DNA of 64,000 bases, taken from positions 16,695 to 80,694 of the forward strand of contig JH599922.1 in the NCBI GenBank assembly GCA_000245075.1. Direction: 5' to 3'. The position numbers and the translations under genes were made by a program. Position 1 is the stretch's first letter. The number at the start of each line of letters is the position of its first letter. Positions 1 through 9,161 of the stretch are shown piece after piece. The DNA is from Acetobacteraceae bacterium AT-5844. Its GTDB lineage: Bacteria > Pseudomonadota > Alphaproteobacteria > Acetobacterales > Acetobacteraceae. A model generated the notes under the pieces. It saw only the letters and a program-made list of their open reading frames with translations, had not been told where the DNA came from and searched no databases.

Positions 1-62
1 GCCTGCTGGGCCGCGTAGCATGTGACCGCTGAACGAATGTGAAGTAGCTCCCCTTCAACAAG

Positions 63-1700
63 ATGCCGGAGGAAACGGACGCCGTGACCGATCTCGACCT
101 GACCTTGCTGGAACGCCGTGTGGATGCGCTGCTGGAACCCTTCGCCACCGTGGGTGGACCGGGCGCCACCATCGGTGTGGTGCTGGACGGCCGGCTGGCG
201 GTCCATCGGCATGCGGGGCTGGCGAATATCGAGCATGGCGTGCCGATCGGGCCCGCCACGCGCTTCCGCATCGCTTCCGTCTCTAAGCAGTTCACCTGCG
301 CTGCCATCCTGATGCTGGCAGCGGAGGGCAAGCTTTCGCTGGAGGAGGAGGCGCGGAGCTATCTCCCGGAACTGCCTGCTCTGGCGGACCGCGTGACGGT
401 CGCGCATCTCATGCACAACACCTCCGGCATCCGCGACATGCTGGAGATTATGCGCCATGGCGGGGCTGATCTCGGTACGCCCATCCGGTTGCAGGATCTG
501 GTGGAGGGTATCTGTCGGCAGCGCACGCTGAACTTTGCCCCCGGCACGCGCTTTCTCTACAGCAACTCGAACTTCCTGCTGTTGGGGCTCATCGTTGAGC
601 GCCTGACCGGCACCCCGCTGCCGGAATTCCTGCACACCCGCATCTTCGCGCCTCTCGGCATGAGCGAGACGCTTATGACGCCGGAGGTGCGCCAGACCAT
701 CCCCAACCTCGCGACTGGCTACATGCCGGATGGGCAAGGGGGCTGGCTGCGCGCGCCGCATGCCTTCCCGCTGCATGGTGAGGGCGGGCTGGTTTCCTCG
801 GTGCGGGACCTCGCGCTGTGGGACCGTAATTTCACCACGCGCCGCATTGGCGAAGGCTGGCTGGATGGGCTGACGGTGCAGACGCCCTTCACCAACGCAA
901 CGGTCAACCGCTACGCGCGGGGCCTGGTGGTGCGGCCCTATCGCGGGCTGGAGACGGCAAGCCATGGTGGGCTCTGGCCCGGCTACCGGACGGAATTCCT
1001 GCGCGTGCCGGGGCTGGAGGTAACGGTGATCGTCATCTCCAACAACGCCGCGTCCGACCCCAGCCTGCTGGGGCACCGCGCGCTGGATGCGGTGCTGGAG
1101 ACACGGCCGGGCGTGCATCCGGTGCCGGCCCTGCCGCCCAAAGCCGAGCTGGAGCCGCTGGCTGGAACCTGGCTGGACCCGGAAACCGGTGCCACGCTGG
1201 ATATCGCGCTGCCGGAAAAGGGCGGGGCGACCCTCTCTACCCACGGTCTGACCGTCACGGCTGAGGCGACCGAGGATGGCCGTCTCGCCTCGCCCCGCGG
1301 CAGCAGCGTCTTCCTGGTCCGCAGATTGGAGCCAGACACGGTCGAGGTGGAGCAGGATGCCGGCGCCCGGGGCATCTGGCAGCGGGTGCCGGAGGGTGCC
1401 GCTCTGCCGGCGGGGCTGGCCGGGACCTACCGCAGCCAGGAAATGGCCGCCACCTGGACGGTGGAAGAGGCGGGAGGAAAGGTCTTCGTTCGCGCCCGGG
1501 GGCCGGTGGCCCATGGGCAGCCCTGGGAGGTGGCGCCCATCCAGGGCGATCATCTGCGCGTCATCGTACCGAGCCCGTTGTTCCGTGCCTGGCTGGATGT
1601 GCGTGTGGTGCGCGAGGGTGAGGCTATTACGGCACTGGAAGCCAGCGGAGGGCGGGCCAAGCGCGTGCGCTACGAGCGGATAGCGGAAGCCGTTCCGTAA
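63..1700 (+). CDS. Serine hydrolase, class C beta-lactamase / D-aminopeptidase family
   Basis: This 545-residue protein is a penicillin-recognising serine hydrolase. The catalytic SxxK motif is S72-V-S-K75, the second motif is Y166-S-N168 and the third is H301-G-G303. The HGG triad in place of KTG, and about 200 extra C-terminal residues with a beta-barrel look, resemble the D-aminopeptidase (DAP) of Ochrobactrum rather than a beta-lactamase. No signal peptide is visible, so it may be cytoplasmic. The ATG at 63 has no clear ribosome site. GTG at 84 is preceded by GGAGG at 68-72 and may be the real start. The substrate is unknown. It stands alone and converges on the Bug gene that ends at 1770. 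The family is certain; the D-aminopeptidase assignment is inferred. Confidence 0.88.
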   Translation: MPEETDAVTDLDLTLLERRVDALLEPFATVGGPGATIGVVLDGRLAVHRHAGLANIEHGVPIGPATRFRIASVSKQFTCAAILMLAAEGKLSLEEEARSYLPELPALADRVTVAHLMHNTSGIRDMLEIMRHGGADLGTPIRLQDLVEGICRQRTLNFAPGTRFLYSNSNFLLLGLIVERLTGTPLPEFLHTRIFAPLGMSETLMTPEVRQTIPNLATGYMPDGQGGWLRAPHAFPLHGEGGLVSSVRDLALWDRNFTTRRIGEGWLDGLTVQTPFTNATVNRYARGLVVRPYRGLETASHGGLWPGYRTEFLRVPGLEVTVIVISNNAASDPSLLGHRALDAVLETRPGVHPVPALPPKAELEPLAGTWLDPETGATLDIALPEKGGATLSTHGLTVTAEATEDGRLASPRGSSVFLVRRLEPDTVEVEQDAGARGIWQRVPEGAALPAGLAGTYRSQEMAATWTVEEAGGKVFVRARGPVAHGQPWEVAPIQGDHLRVIVPSPLFRAWLDVRVVREGEAITALEASGGRAKRVRYERIAEAVP

Positions 1701-1713
1701 GCGAGCGGAAGGC

Positions 1714-1733
1714 GGCGGCCGACGCCGGCCGCC
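1714..1733. terminator. Hairpin between convergent genes
   Basis: A perfect 8-bp stem (GGCGGCCG / CGGCCGCC, loop ACGC) lies in the short gap between the convergent serine hydrolase and Bug genes. There is no T-tract on either side, so this is at best a weak bidirectional terminator. Confidence 0.35.
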
Positions 1734-1769
1734 GAGATCGCGCCACTGCTGTAGGCACGTTTGAAGCGG

Positions 1770-2753
1770 CTACTCCACCCGGCCGATCCGCTGGACCGCA
1801 CGCGTCAGCCGCGCGGTGTCCTCACGCACGAAGTTCCGGAAAGCCTCGCCATCCTGATAGGCGAGCGGGCTGCCGGCGGCTTCCAGCGCACGTTGCAGGG
1901 CCGTGTCCTCGGCGCACACGCGCTGGAGCGCCTGCCGCCAGCGTTCCTGTATCGGGGCGGGTGTGGCCACGGGAAGAAAGACGCCTGACCAGATGTAGAA
2001 TTCGACGTCCGGGTAGCCCAGCTCCATGAAGGTGGGCACGTCCTCAAAGCCGGGGATGCGCTGGCGCCCCCAGCAGGCGAGGGCACGCAGGCGCCCCTCC
2101 TTCACATGCGGCAGGGCGGGGCCCGGGCCGGAGGCGAGAGCATTGACCGTACCGGAGAGCAGCGCCGTCAGCGCCGGGCCGCCGCCCTGGAATGGCACGT
2201 GCAGCAGATCAATGGAGGCGGCGCCGGTCAGCATTGCCATGGCCACGTGCAGGGTGGAGTAATTCCCCGCGGAGCCATAGCTGATGGTGCCCGGCTGCTG
2301 CTTCGCCGCCGCCACGAAATCCGCGAGGCTGCGCCAGGGCGCGCTGGCGGGCACCACGAGCACCGTGGGGTCGGCGGTGATGCGCGCGATGGGTGCAAGC
2401 TGGTCCATATCGTAGGCCGGGGTACGGCCCATGATGCGCTCGCTCTCCGGCAGGACACCGAGGGAGGAGAGCGCCATCAGCGCGGTATAGCCATCGGGCG
2501 CCGCACGGGCGACGCTCGCGCTGCCGAGGATGCCGCCGGCGCCGGGGCGATTGACCACCGGGACCGCCTGGCCGAATACCCGTTCCAGCGCGGCGGCTGT
2601 GGGCCGGGCGGCGACATCGGCCTGCCCGCCGGGCGGAAAGGCCACGACCATTTGGACCGCGCGGCTCGGCCAGTTCTCCTGTGCCCGCGCGGCGAAGGGA
2701 ATCAGGGCCGCGGCGCCCGACGCCGCGACCAGTTTTCGACGAGACAGCACCAC
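1770..2753 (-). CDS. Bug/TctC-type tripartite tricarboxylate transporter receptor
   Basis: This is a 327-residue periplasmic solute-binding protein of the Bug family, which captures carboxylates or related small molecules for TTT transporters. An N-terminal signal with a twin Arg (residues 5-6) and an Ala-rich core ends near ARA at 22-24. The family-typical FPPGG-x-x-D segment follows at about residues 39-46. The start is GTG, with AGGAGG about six bases upstream. It lies 119 bp downstream of an FAH-type hydrolase on the same strand and probably shares its GntR-controlled promoter. No TctA/TctB membrane genes lie next to it, so it is an orphan receptor. The ligand is unknown. Confidence 0.9.
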   Translation of the reverse strand: MVLSRRKLVAASGAAALIPFAARAQENWPSRAVQMVVAFPPGGQADVAARPTAAALERVFGQAVPVVNRPGAGGILGSASVARAAPDGYTALMALSSLGVLPESERIMGRTPAYDMDQLAPIARITADPTVLVVPASAPWRSLADFVAAAKQQPGTISYGSAGNYSTLHVAMAMLTGAASIDLLHVPFQGGGPALTALLSGTVNALASGPGPALPHVKEGRLRALACWGRQRIPGFEDVPTFMELGYPDVEFYIWSGVFLPVATPAPIQERWRQALQRVCAEDTALQRALEAAGSPLAYQDGEAFRNFVREDTARLTRAVQRIGRVE

Positions 2754-2765
2754 ACATCCTCCTGC

Positions 2766-2782
2766 GGGCGGTATGGCCGCCC
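2766..2782 (-). repeat. Small inverted repeat ahead of the Bug gene
   Basis: A 6-bp stem (GGGCGG / CCGCCC) with a 5-nt loop lies just upstream of the Bug gene ribosome site, in the gap after the FAH gene. It could be an attenuating or RNA-processing hairpin, but it is short and may be chance in this GC-rich DNA. Confidence 0.2.
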
Positions 2783-2872
2783 GGCTTTCCTGAACCTTGC
2801 TGGTCCGGGGCGCGATCTGACGCCGTGCCTCCGTTCCGCTCCCTCCATGGCCCGCCCAAAGTGGGATGCGGG

Positions 2873-3766
2873 TCAGCCCGCCATGCGGCGAAGCCTGTTG
2901 CGGATGCGCCCGATGCCTTCAATGGCGCATTCCACCACGTCGCCATCGCGCAGGAAGCGCGGCGGCTTGAAGCCGATGCCAACGCCTTCCGGCGTGCCGG
3001 TCGCGATCACGTCGCCCGACAGCAGGGCCATGCTGCGCGAAATGGTCTCGATCAGCTCGGGCACATCGAAAATCAGATCGGCCGTGGAGGCATCCTGCCG
3101 AGGCTCGTCATTGACACGGCAGGTGATGCGCAGCGGCCGGTCGCCCAACTCGTCCGCGGTGACGATCCAGGGCCCCATGGGGCAAAAGCCATCGATGCCT
3201 TTGCCCAGCAGCCACTGCTTGTGCGTGCCCTGAAGGTCGCGCGCCGTGACGTCGTTGACCACAGTATAGCCGAAGACATGAGACAGCGCCTGTGCGCGCG
3301 GGATGTTGCGCCCGCCACGGCCGATGACCACCGCGAGCTCCGCCTCGTAATCCACGCCCTGGTCCAGGCCAGGCCATAGCGGGATGTCATCCCACGGGCC
3401 CGAAATCGAGGTGAAGGGTTTGCTGAAGATAATAGGCGCCTTGGGGATGGCGTCCGCCGCGCTCGTAGAAGAGGAATCATAGCCGCTGCCGGCAAACTCG
3501 TGCGCATGGGCGTGGTAGTTCTTGCCCACGCAGAAGATGTTGCGCGGCGGGTTCGGAAGAGGGGCAAGCAGCATCTCTTCCGAAAGCGGCCTGCCCTTGC
3601 CGGTCGGCCCAGGAATGGTGGCGCCGTTGGAAACCGCCGCGATCAGCCCGGCCATGTCGGCGGGCAGACCCGGCGCCAGCTCGGCCAGCGGCCAGTAATG
3701 CCGCCCTTCCGCATCAACCTGCGCCAGACACGGCGAACCTTCCACGCGGACCATGGCTAAACGCAT
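2873..3766 (-). CDS. Fumarylacetoacetate hydrolase family protein
   Basis: This 297-residue member of the FAH superfamily is a metal-dependent hydrolase, isomerase or decarboxylase acting on 1,3-dicarbonyl or oxo-acid products of ring cleavage. The family core is visible: NIFCVGKNY at about 76-84, then DYEAELAVVIG with metal-ligand glutamates E141 and E143, then NDVTARD. An N-terminal domain of about 70 residues precedes it. It starts only 53 bp from the divergent GntR gene and shares a palindromic site with it. The Bug gene downstream suggests that the substrate is imported. The exact reaction cannot be read from sequence. Confidence 0.9.
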   Translation of the reverse strand: MRLAMVRVEGSPCLAQVDAEGRHYWPLAELAPGLPADMAGLIAAVSNGATIPGPTGKGRPLSEEMLLAPLPNPPRNIFCVGKNYHAHAHEFAGSGYDSSSTSAADAIPKAPIIFSKPFTSISGPWDDIPLWPGLDQGVDYEAELAVVIGRGGRNIPRAQALSHVFGYTVVNDVTARDLQGTHKQWLLGKGIDGFCPMGPWIVTADELGDRPLRITCRVNDEPRQDASTADLIFDVPELIETISRSMALLSGDVIATGTPEGVGIGFKPPRFLRDGDVVECAIEGIGRIRNRLRRMAG

Positions 3767-3802
3767 TTGAAGCTCCCGAACTATACCAATTTTACTTTTA
3801 AC

Positions 3803-3827
3803 TGAACCAATGCAGCAGTATGGTTCA
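3803..3827. promoter_or_regulatory. Candidate GntR operator (7-bp inverted repeat)
   Basis: TGAACCA and TGGTTCA form a perfect inverted repeat with an 11-bp spacer. It lies in the 53-bp divergent gap between the FAH and GntR genes and runs over the GntR start codon. Position and symmetry suit autoregulation by the FCD-type GntR protein. A T-rich stretch at 3789-3800 may hold promoter elements. Confidence 0.5.
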
Positions 3828-4512
3828 CTCCATGGTTGATCCAGTCAAGACCGAAGATGCGACGGCGGCCGCGCGATTACAGGCGGTCCTGGAGCAGGCC
3901 CTGCTCTCCGGACAGTGGGAGGAGGGCGGGAAACTTCCCACCGAACGCGCGCTGAGCCTTGAATACGGCGTCGCCCGGAACACGCTGCGGCGCGCGCTGG
4001 ACGGGCTGGAACGGTTAGGCCTGATCGAGCGGCATGTCGGCCGTGGGACCTTTCGCAGCGCCGCCCGGCCGCCGGCTGCCATGGAGGAGGAGGCGTTGAG
4101 CCCCGCCGCCGTGATGGAATGCAGACTGATTCTCGAGCCGGAGCTGATCGCGCTTGCCGTGACGCGTACTACGCCGGCCGATCTGGCGCGAATGGATGAA
4201 TGTCTGCGCGGCACCGACGACGCCAGCGGCCTCCTGGAATTCGAGCATTGGGACGCCGCGCTGCATGATGCCTTTGCGCTGGCTACACATAATGCCGCGG
4301 TGCTCAGCATGAGCCGCTCCCTGGCCCGGGTGCGCGAGCGCACCGATTGGGGCCAGCTCAAGGCGCGCGGGGACACACCCCGGCATCGCGGAACACTGCA
4401 AGAGCAGCACCATGCCATGGTTGAGGCCGTGCGGCGGCGGGACAGGGATCGTGCGCGCCAGACCATGCGGGCGCACATCCTGTTCATTCAGAGCTATATG
4501 ATGGGCGAGTAG
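3820..4512 (+). CDS. GntR-family regulator with FCD domain
   Basis: This is a 230-residue transcription factor. The N-terminal winged helix (about residues 15-75) contains the GntR pattern KLPTERALSLEYGVARNTLRRAL and ends in GRGTF. A helical FCD ligand-binding domain follows from about 90, typical of the FadR subfamily that senses carboxylates. It is divergent from the FAH-Bug operon and probably controls it in response to its substrate. The ATG at 3820 overlaps a palindrome that could be its own operator; an ATG five codons later is an alternative start. Confidence 0.92.
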   Translation: MVHSMVDPVKTEDATAAARLQAVLEQALLSGQWEEGGKLPTERALSLEYGVARNTLRRALDGLERLGLIERHVGRGTFRSAARPPAAMEEEALSPAAVMECRLILEPELIALAVTRTTPADLARMDECLRGTDDASGLLEFEHWDAALHDAFALATHNAAVLSMSRSLARVRERTDWGQLKARGDTPRHRGTLQEQHHAMVEAVRRRDRDRARQTMRAHILFIQSYMMGE

Positions 4513-4609
4513 CGAGTTCCGCCGGAGGCGCCCCGGCGCATCAAGGACCGCACAGGCTCCTGTCTCGGGAATTGGCTGGCGCGGACAGTGGATCCGGGCA
4601 GCCAGTGCC

Positions 4610-5488
4610 TTAAGGTTTCAGCAGCTCTGCGAGCTGTGGCACGAAATCCTGCCCGTGGCCGTTGGAGACGGCTTCGTCAAATGTGCCCCCCACCGCTACG
4701 GCGATGGCGCGATGCACACCGGCAGCCTCGGCCGCCTGGCGATAATAGCTCAGATCCTTGGCTGCATTGCTGATATAGAACGGGACAGACGACGGATCTT
4801 TGTCCAGCAGGAACGGAGAGATACGCTGCAACGCGGTGCCGCCGCCGCCGCCTTGGGCCAGAACGTCTATCAGCGTCGCCATCTCCAGCCCCGCCTTCTG
4901 CCCATGCGCCGCGACCTCGGCCAGCAGTGCGATAAAGCCGAGCGAGACATAGTTGTGCATCAACTTCATCAGATGGCCGGAGCCGACACCACCGATATGA
5001 GTGATGTTCTCGCTGAACGTCTCAAGCAGCGGGCGCAGACGCTCCAGCAGTGCCGCATCGCCGCCGATCAGCAGATTCAGCGTGCCGGCGCGGGCGTGCT
5101 GCGGCAGGCGGGTCATGGCCGCGTCCAGGAACTGCCCACCCGCGGCAGTGATCGCAGCTGCCATGCGCAGACTGGATTCAGGTAGGGCGGTAGAGCAATC
5201 GACCACCACCGTACCTGGACGAAGATGGGCGATGACACCATCCTCTCCGGTGAGGATCGCCTCTACTTGCGGCGAGCCGGTGACGCACAGCACGATGATA
5301 TCGGCGGCCTGCACGACATCGGCGATCCGCGATGCCACCTGAACGCCCATGCCACGCAGATCATCGACGGGCTGGTTTCCGGGATGGTCCAGAATGGTCA
5401 GGCCGTAGCCCGCGTTTGCGATGTTCCATGCGATTCCGTGGCCCATGAGGCCGACACCGATCATACCGATTGCAGGCGTCCTGGTCAT
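4610..5488 (-). CDS. NAD(P)-dependent 3-hydroxyisobutyrate dehydrogenase-family oxidoreductase
   Basis: This 292-residue beta-hydroxyacid dehydrogenase has an N-terminal Rossmann fold (GVGLMG near residue 11) and a C-terminal helical domain with the catalytic lysine in GHLMKLMHN. The usual substrate loop DAPVSGG is altered to DAAMTRLP, so the substrate is probably not 3-hydroxyisobutyrate itself. The start was placed at the ATG at 5488 because GGAGGGG lies just upstream. It appears to be a single-gene unit, 97 bp from the convergent GntR gene. A tartronate-semialdehyde reductase or 6-phosphogluconate-like role is possible. Confidence 0.88.
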   Translation of the reverse strand: MTRTPAIGMIGVGLMGHGIAWNIANAGYGLTILDHPGNQPVDDLRGMGVQVASRIADVVQAADIIVLCVTGSPQVEAILTGEDGVIAHLRPGTVVVDCSTALPESSLRMAAAITAAGGQFLDAAMTRLPQHARAGTLNLLIGGDAALLERLRPLLETFSENITHIGGVGSGHLMKLMHNYVSLGFIALLAEVAAHGQKAGLEMATLIDVLAQGGGGGTALQRISPFLLDKDPSSVPFYISNAAKDLSYYRQAAEAAGVHRAIAVAVGGTFDEAVSNGHGQDFVPQLAELLKP

Positions 5489-5942
5489 ATCCCCTCCAAA
5501 TCTACGCTCGCCACCGGACAGGGCAGCGCCGCCACCATAACGCAATCATGCACGGCGGAGTAGCTTCGAACCCTCGTGCCAAAGAGGGAGGATTCTGCAT
5601 TCCGACGGATCTTAGGATGTTTGCGCCGACATCATTGTGCCGAGCAGGCGAGGCGCCCAGTTGCGCACACCTATGGCTGCCGCGATGCCTTCTCCTTGGC
5701 CTCGATGTGAGACCGGGCACTGTTTAGCTTCGTTCGACGCCACCAGAGCCTCCTTTGCAGGCTCTCCGCGATGAGCCGGCGCCGATTTGTCAAACTAAAG
5801 CATATCAGTATTTGCGCGATGCTCAATTCGGGTGCTCGCCTGCGGCAAAGGGCACGCCTTGAGGGCAGGATTGAATGCTTTCATCACGCTGAAGCCGCGG
5901 GCTAAGCTCGTTGCAGAAAAAGAATTACAGGGAGGATATGTC
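5489..5942. other. Gene-free divergent gap (454 bp)
   Basis: No credible gene or RNA was recognised. It separates the dehydrogenase from the divergent TRAP-TAXI operon and presumably carries both promoters. A TTGTCA-like element lies at 5787-5792, but no convincing -10 sits at the right distance. Confidence 0.4.
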
Positions 5943-6917
5943 ATGCAAAGGCTGTCACGTCGTGGCGTCCTGGCCGGGGCGTCCGGCTTCCTGGCCCTGG
6001 GCTCGGTCGCCCATGCCCAAACCAGCCAGATTTCGATCGGCACCGGCACCACGGGCGGAGTGTACTATCCGCTTGGCGGCGGGCTAGCCAACCTGCTTTC
6101 GCGCAACGTCGCCGGACTGTCCGCGACGGTTGAGGTGACCGGTGGCTCGGTGGCCAACTTGCAGCTGCTCGGCGCCAAGCGGGCTGACTTGGTTTTCTCG
6201 CAGGTCGATGCCGCCGTCGATGCTGTGCGGGGCGAGGACAAGTTCAAGGGGCGCCCAGTCCCCGTGCGCGCCCTCGCTGTGCTTTACACCAACCGCATGC
6301 AGGTGGTCACCACTGCGGCCAGCGGTATCACCAGCCTGGCTGGCCTGCGCGGTAAGCGCGTCTCCACCGGCGCGCCAGGCTCGGCCACGGAGGTCATGGC
6401 CTTCAGGCTGATTGAGGCCGCGGGTCTTGACCGTGACAAGGATTTCCGTGCGCGCGAGCGTCTTTCTCCCGCAGAAAGCACCAATGCCGTAAAGGACGGG
6501 AAGCTCGACGCTTATTTCTTCGTCTCGGGCGTGCCGACGAGTGCCATCACCGATCTGGGGGCTTCTCCCGGCGTCTCGCTCGTGCTGGTGGACCACGCTG
6601 AGTATGTGGACGCGATCAACGCGAAATACGGGCCGGTTTACTTCGCCGAAGAGATCGCGGCCGGAACCTATCCCGGTCAGGACAAGCCCAACAAGCAGAT
6701 GTCTGTCGCAAATATCCTGGCGGTGCATGCCGACATGCCGGATGCGCTGGCGGAGACATTGCTGACCAACGCCTGGAACGGGCGCGAAGAGCTGGGCCGT
6801 GTGCATGCCGAGGGCCGCAACTTCACCCTGGAAGCGCAGAAGACGGCAGCGGCTGGCGTACCCTGGCACCCGGTGGCCGAGCGCTTTTGGCAGACGCAGG
6901 GGGCGAAGCTCGCGTGA
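5943..6917 (+). CDS. TAXI-family TRAP transporter solute-binding protein
   Basis: This is a 324-residue periplasmic receptor of the TAXI type. It has a signal peptide with SRRG at 5-8, a hydrophobic core and a likely cut after AHA (about 25). The family signature ISIGTGTTGGVYYPLGG follows directly. The start was chosen at the ATG at 5943, with GGGAGG 8 bp upstream. Its stop overlaps the GTG start of the fused permease, so the two form one transporter operon. TAXI receptors are linked to glutamate, 2-oxoglutarate and similar acids; the ligand here is not known. The region upstream has no adjacent regulator. Confidence 0.93.
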   Translation: MQRLSRRGVLAGASGFLALGSVAHAQTSQISIGTGTTGGVYYPLGGGLANLLSRNVAGLSATVEVTGGSVANLQLLGAKRADLVFSQVDAAVDAVRGEDKFKGRPVPVRALAVLYTNRMQVVTTAASGITSLAGLRGKRVSTGAPGSATEVMAFRLIEAAGLDRDKDFRARERLSPAESTNAVKDGKLDAYFFVSGVPTSAITDLGASPGVSLVLVDHAEYVDAINAKYGPVYFAEEIAAGTYPGQDKPNKQMSVANILAVHADMPDALAETLLTNAWNGREELGRVHAEGRNFTLEAQKTAAAGVPWHPVAERFWQTQGAKLA

Positions 6918-8956
6918 GCGGCCTGCCAACCGCGCGGAATCTGCCACCGGAAGTGGCGCCCGAAGCGCTGGACGACGCTACCGCCGCGCGTGTGGAGCAC
7001 CTGATCGAGGAAGAAGAAGGGATCCAGAACCGCTTTACCGGCCTGCTTGGCGTGGTGGGTACGGCGATCGCCTTGGGCATGAGCCTGTTTCACCTCTGGG
7101 CCGCCTGGGACATCGTCCCCACCACCACGCTGCGTTTCGTGCATGTCGGCTTCGCCCTGGCACTCGGCTTCTACCTGTTTCCGGTAGCTCGCCGCTTTCG
7201 CAACCGACTGATGGCGTGGGACATTGTGCTGATCGCAGCGGGGCTCTACGTCACCTGGTATCTTATCGCGGGTGGCGACGACCTGCTGGATCGCTACGTC
7301 TATCCGGAACCGATGGACATCGTGGTGGGCTGGATGCTGGTGGCGCTGGTGCTGGAGGCAACGCGCCGCACCACGGGCTGGATCATGCCGGCTGTTTCCA
7401 TCGCTTTCCTGCTCTATGGCTTCTATGGCAACTGGCTGCCAGCGCCGTGGACACATCGCGGTTATGACGCGGACCGGCTTATCCCACATCTGACCATTAC
7501 GCTGGATGGCATCTTCGGCACGGCGGTGGATGTCTCGGCGACGCTGATCATTCTCTTCACTATCTATGGCGCTATTTTGCAATCGACAGGCGCGGGCAAG
7601 TTCTTTGTCGATTTTTCCTTTGCGCTGACAGGTGGCAAGCCGAGCAGCGCGGGTCGTACAGTGGTTCTCTCCTCCTTTCTGCTGGGCGGGCCTTCTGGCT
7701 CGGGCGTGGCCACCACTGTGACGTTGGGCACAGTGGCCTGGCCGCTGATGAAGCGTGTCGGCTACCGGCCAGATGATGCAGGCGGGTTGCTGGCGGCAGG
7801 CGGGCTCGGTGCCATCATCTCACCGCCGGTACTGGGTGCGGCGGCCTTCCTGATCGCCGAGTACCTGAAGATTGGCTATCTCGACGTGCTGCGGATGGCC
7901 GCTGTGCCAACCGTACTTTACTATGCCTCGCTTCTCTTCATGGTGGAACTCGACCAGCGACGCCTGCGCCCTCCGGAGGGGCTGGATGCGATGGCCGTAA
8001 CTCCGGCGCGGGAGCTCGTGCGTCGCTATGGCTTCCACTTTTCCTCACTCATTGCGATCGTTGTCTTTATGGTGCTCGGCTATAGCGCCACCCTCTCGGT
8101 GCTCTACGCCATGTTGGTCGCGGTCGCGCTCTCCTGGCTCAGGCGGGAGACGGCGATGACGCCACGCCGGCTGGTGGGGGCGCTGAGTGCTGGCGCCGTG
8201 CAAGCCGTTGGCATCGCCGCGACCTGTGCCTGCGCCGGCGTCATCGTCGGCGTCATTACTCTCACCGGGCTCGGCCTGAAATTTTCCGAAATCGCCATCC
8301 AGGCTGCGGGCGGCTCACTGGTGGTCACGGCGCTCTACACCGCGCTGATCGTCTGGGTAGTCGGTCTCGCTGTGCCCGTCACCGCCAGCTACATCATTTC
8401 AGCGGTTGTCGCGGCACCAGCGCTGATGAAACTGGGCGTGCCGGATTACGCCGCCCACATGTTCGTCTTCTACTACGCCGTATTGTCGGAGGTCTCGCCC
8501 CCTACCGCGCTCTCGCCGTTCGCGGCGGCGGCCATCACCGGCGCCGGGCCCTATCGCACGACCTTGCAAGCGTGGAAATATACGCTGCCGGCCTTCGTGC
8601 TGCCCTTTGTCTTTGTCACCGACCCGGAGGGTGTGGGCCTGTTGCTCTCCTTCACGCCACAGATGGGGTGGGGCGACGTGGTCTGGCAGATCGCCTTGGC
8701 AGCCATGGGGTTGGCGGCGCTGGCGGCTGGCTGTCAAGGCCAGGCATTGCGCCGTCTTTTCGTGCCGGAGCGGCTGGGCTTCATCGCGGCGGGACTGTTG
8801 CTTGTCTTTCCGGCCTTGCTCCATGACGTTGTGCCTGCACCGCATGTGTGGGGCATTGCGCTGGCCATACTGCTGCTGGTTCCGCAGATCGTCGTAATGT
8901 GGCGAGCCCGCCAGGTGCATCAGAGTGGGTCCAGATCCGGCAGGTTCTCCCGATAG
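6914..8956 (+). CDS. TRAP transporter permease, fused small and large subunits (DctQM type)
   Basis: This inner-membrane permease of about 680 residues carries both TRAP membrane domains in one chain, as is usual for TAXI systems. A short cytoplasmic head is followed by roughly 17-19 hydrophobic segments. The large-subunit region has the conserved GGPSGSGVATTVTLGTVAWP stretch. The start is taken as the GTG at 6914, which overlaps the receptor gene stop (GTGA) and has AGGGGG ten bases upstream; a TTG at 6887 is possible. It works with the preceding TAXI receptor for Na+-driven uptake of an organic acid. Confidence 0.92.
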   Translation: MSGLPTARNLPPEVAPEALDDATAARVEHLIEEEEGIQNRFTGLLGVVGTAIALGMSLFHLWAAWDIVPTTTLRFVHVGFALALGFYLFPVARRFRNRLMAWDIVLIAAGLYVTWYLIAGGDDLLDRYVYPEPMDIVVGWMLVALVLEATRRTTGWIMPAVSIAFLLYGFYGNWLPAPWTHRGYDADRLIPHLTITLDGIFGTAVDVSATLIILFTIYGAILQSTGAGKFFVDFSFALTGGKPSSAGRTVVLSSFLLGGPSGSGVATTVTLGTVAWPLMKRVGYRPDDAGGLLAAGGLGAIISPPVLGAAAFLIAEYLKIGYLDVLRMAAVPTVLYYASLLFMVELDQRRLRPPEGLDAMAVTPARELVRRYGFHFSSLIAIVVFMVLGYSATLSVLYAMLVAVALSWLRRETAMTPRRLVGALSAGAVQAVGIAATCACAGVIVGVITLTGLGLKFSEIAIQAAGGSLVVTALYTALIVWVVGLAVPVTASYIISAVVAAPALMKLGVPDYAAHMFVFYYAVLSEVSPPTALSPFAAAAITGAGPYRTTLQAWKYTLPAFVLPFVFVTDPEGVGLLLSFTPQMGWGDVVWQIALAAMGLAALAAGCQGQALRRLFVPERLGFIAAGLLLVFPALLHDVVPAPHVWGIALAILLLVPQIVVMWRARQVHQSGSRSGRFSR

Positions 8957-9161
8957 CGGCGCATCATGGAAGGGCCCGCGACCTCTCCTGCTGCGGGGTG
9001 GGGTGCCCGCCCGGGGCTTGCCGCTGGATCACCGGAGAGTGAGCGGCAACCGGGCCACCGCCAGCATGGCGACCGTGTAGGCCTCTTCCTCACACCTCGA
9101 GGCCGCAACCGCGTCAACCTCGAACCAAATCGTAATCGAGCAAATGAGCCGTGCGCTCCGC

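Noticed and set aside
2106..3233. Forward open frame across the Bug-FAH gap
   Set aside because: It overlaps two well-supported reverse genes and their intergenic gap; no known domain.
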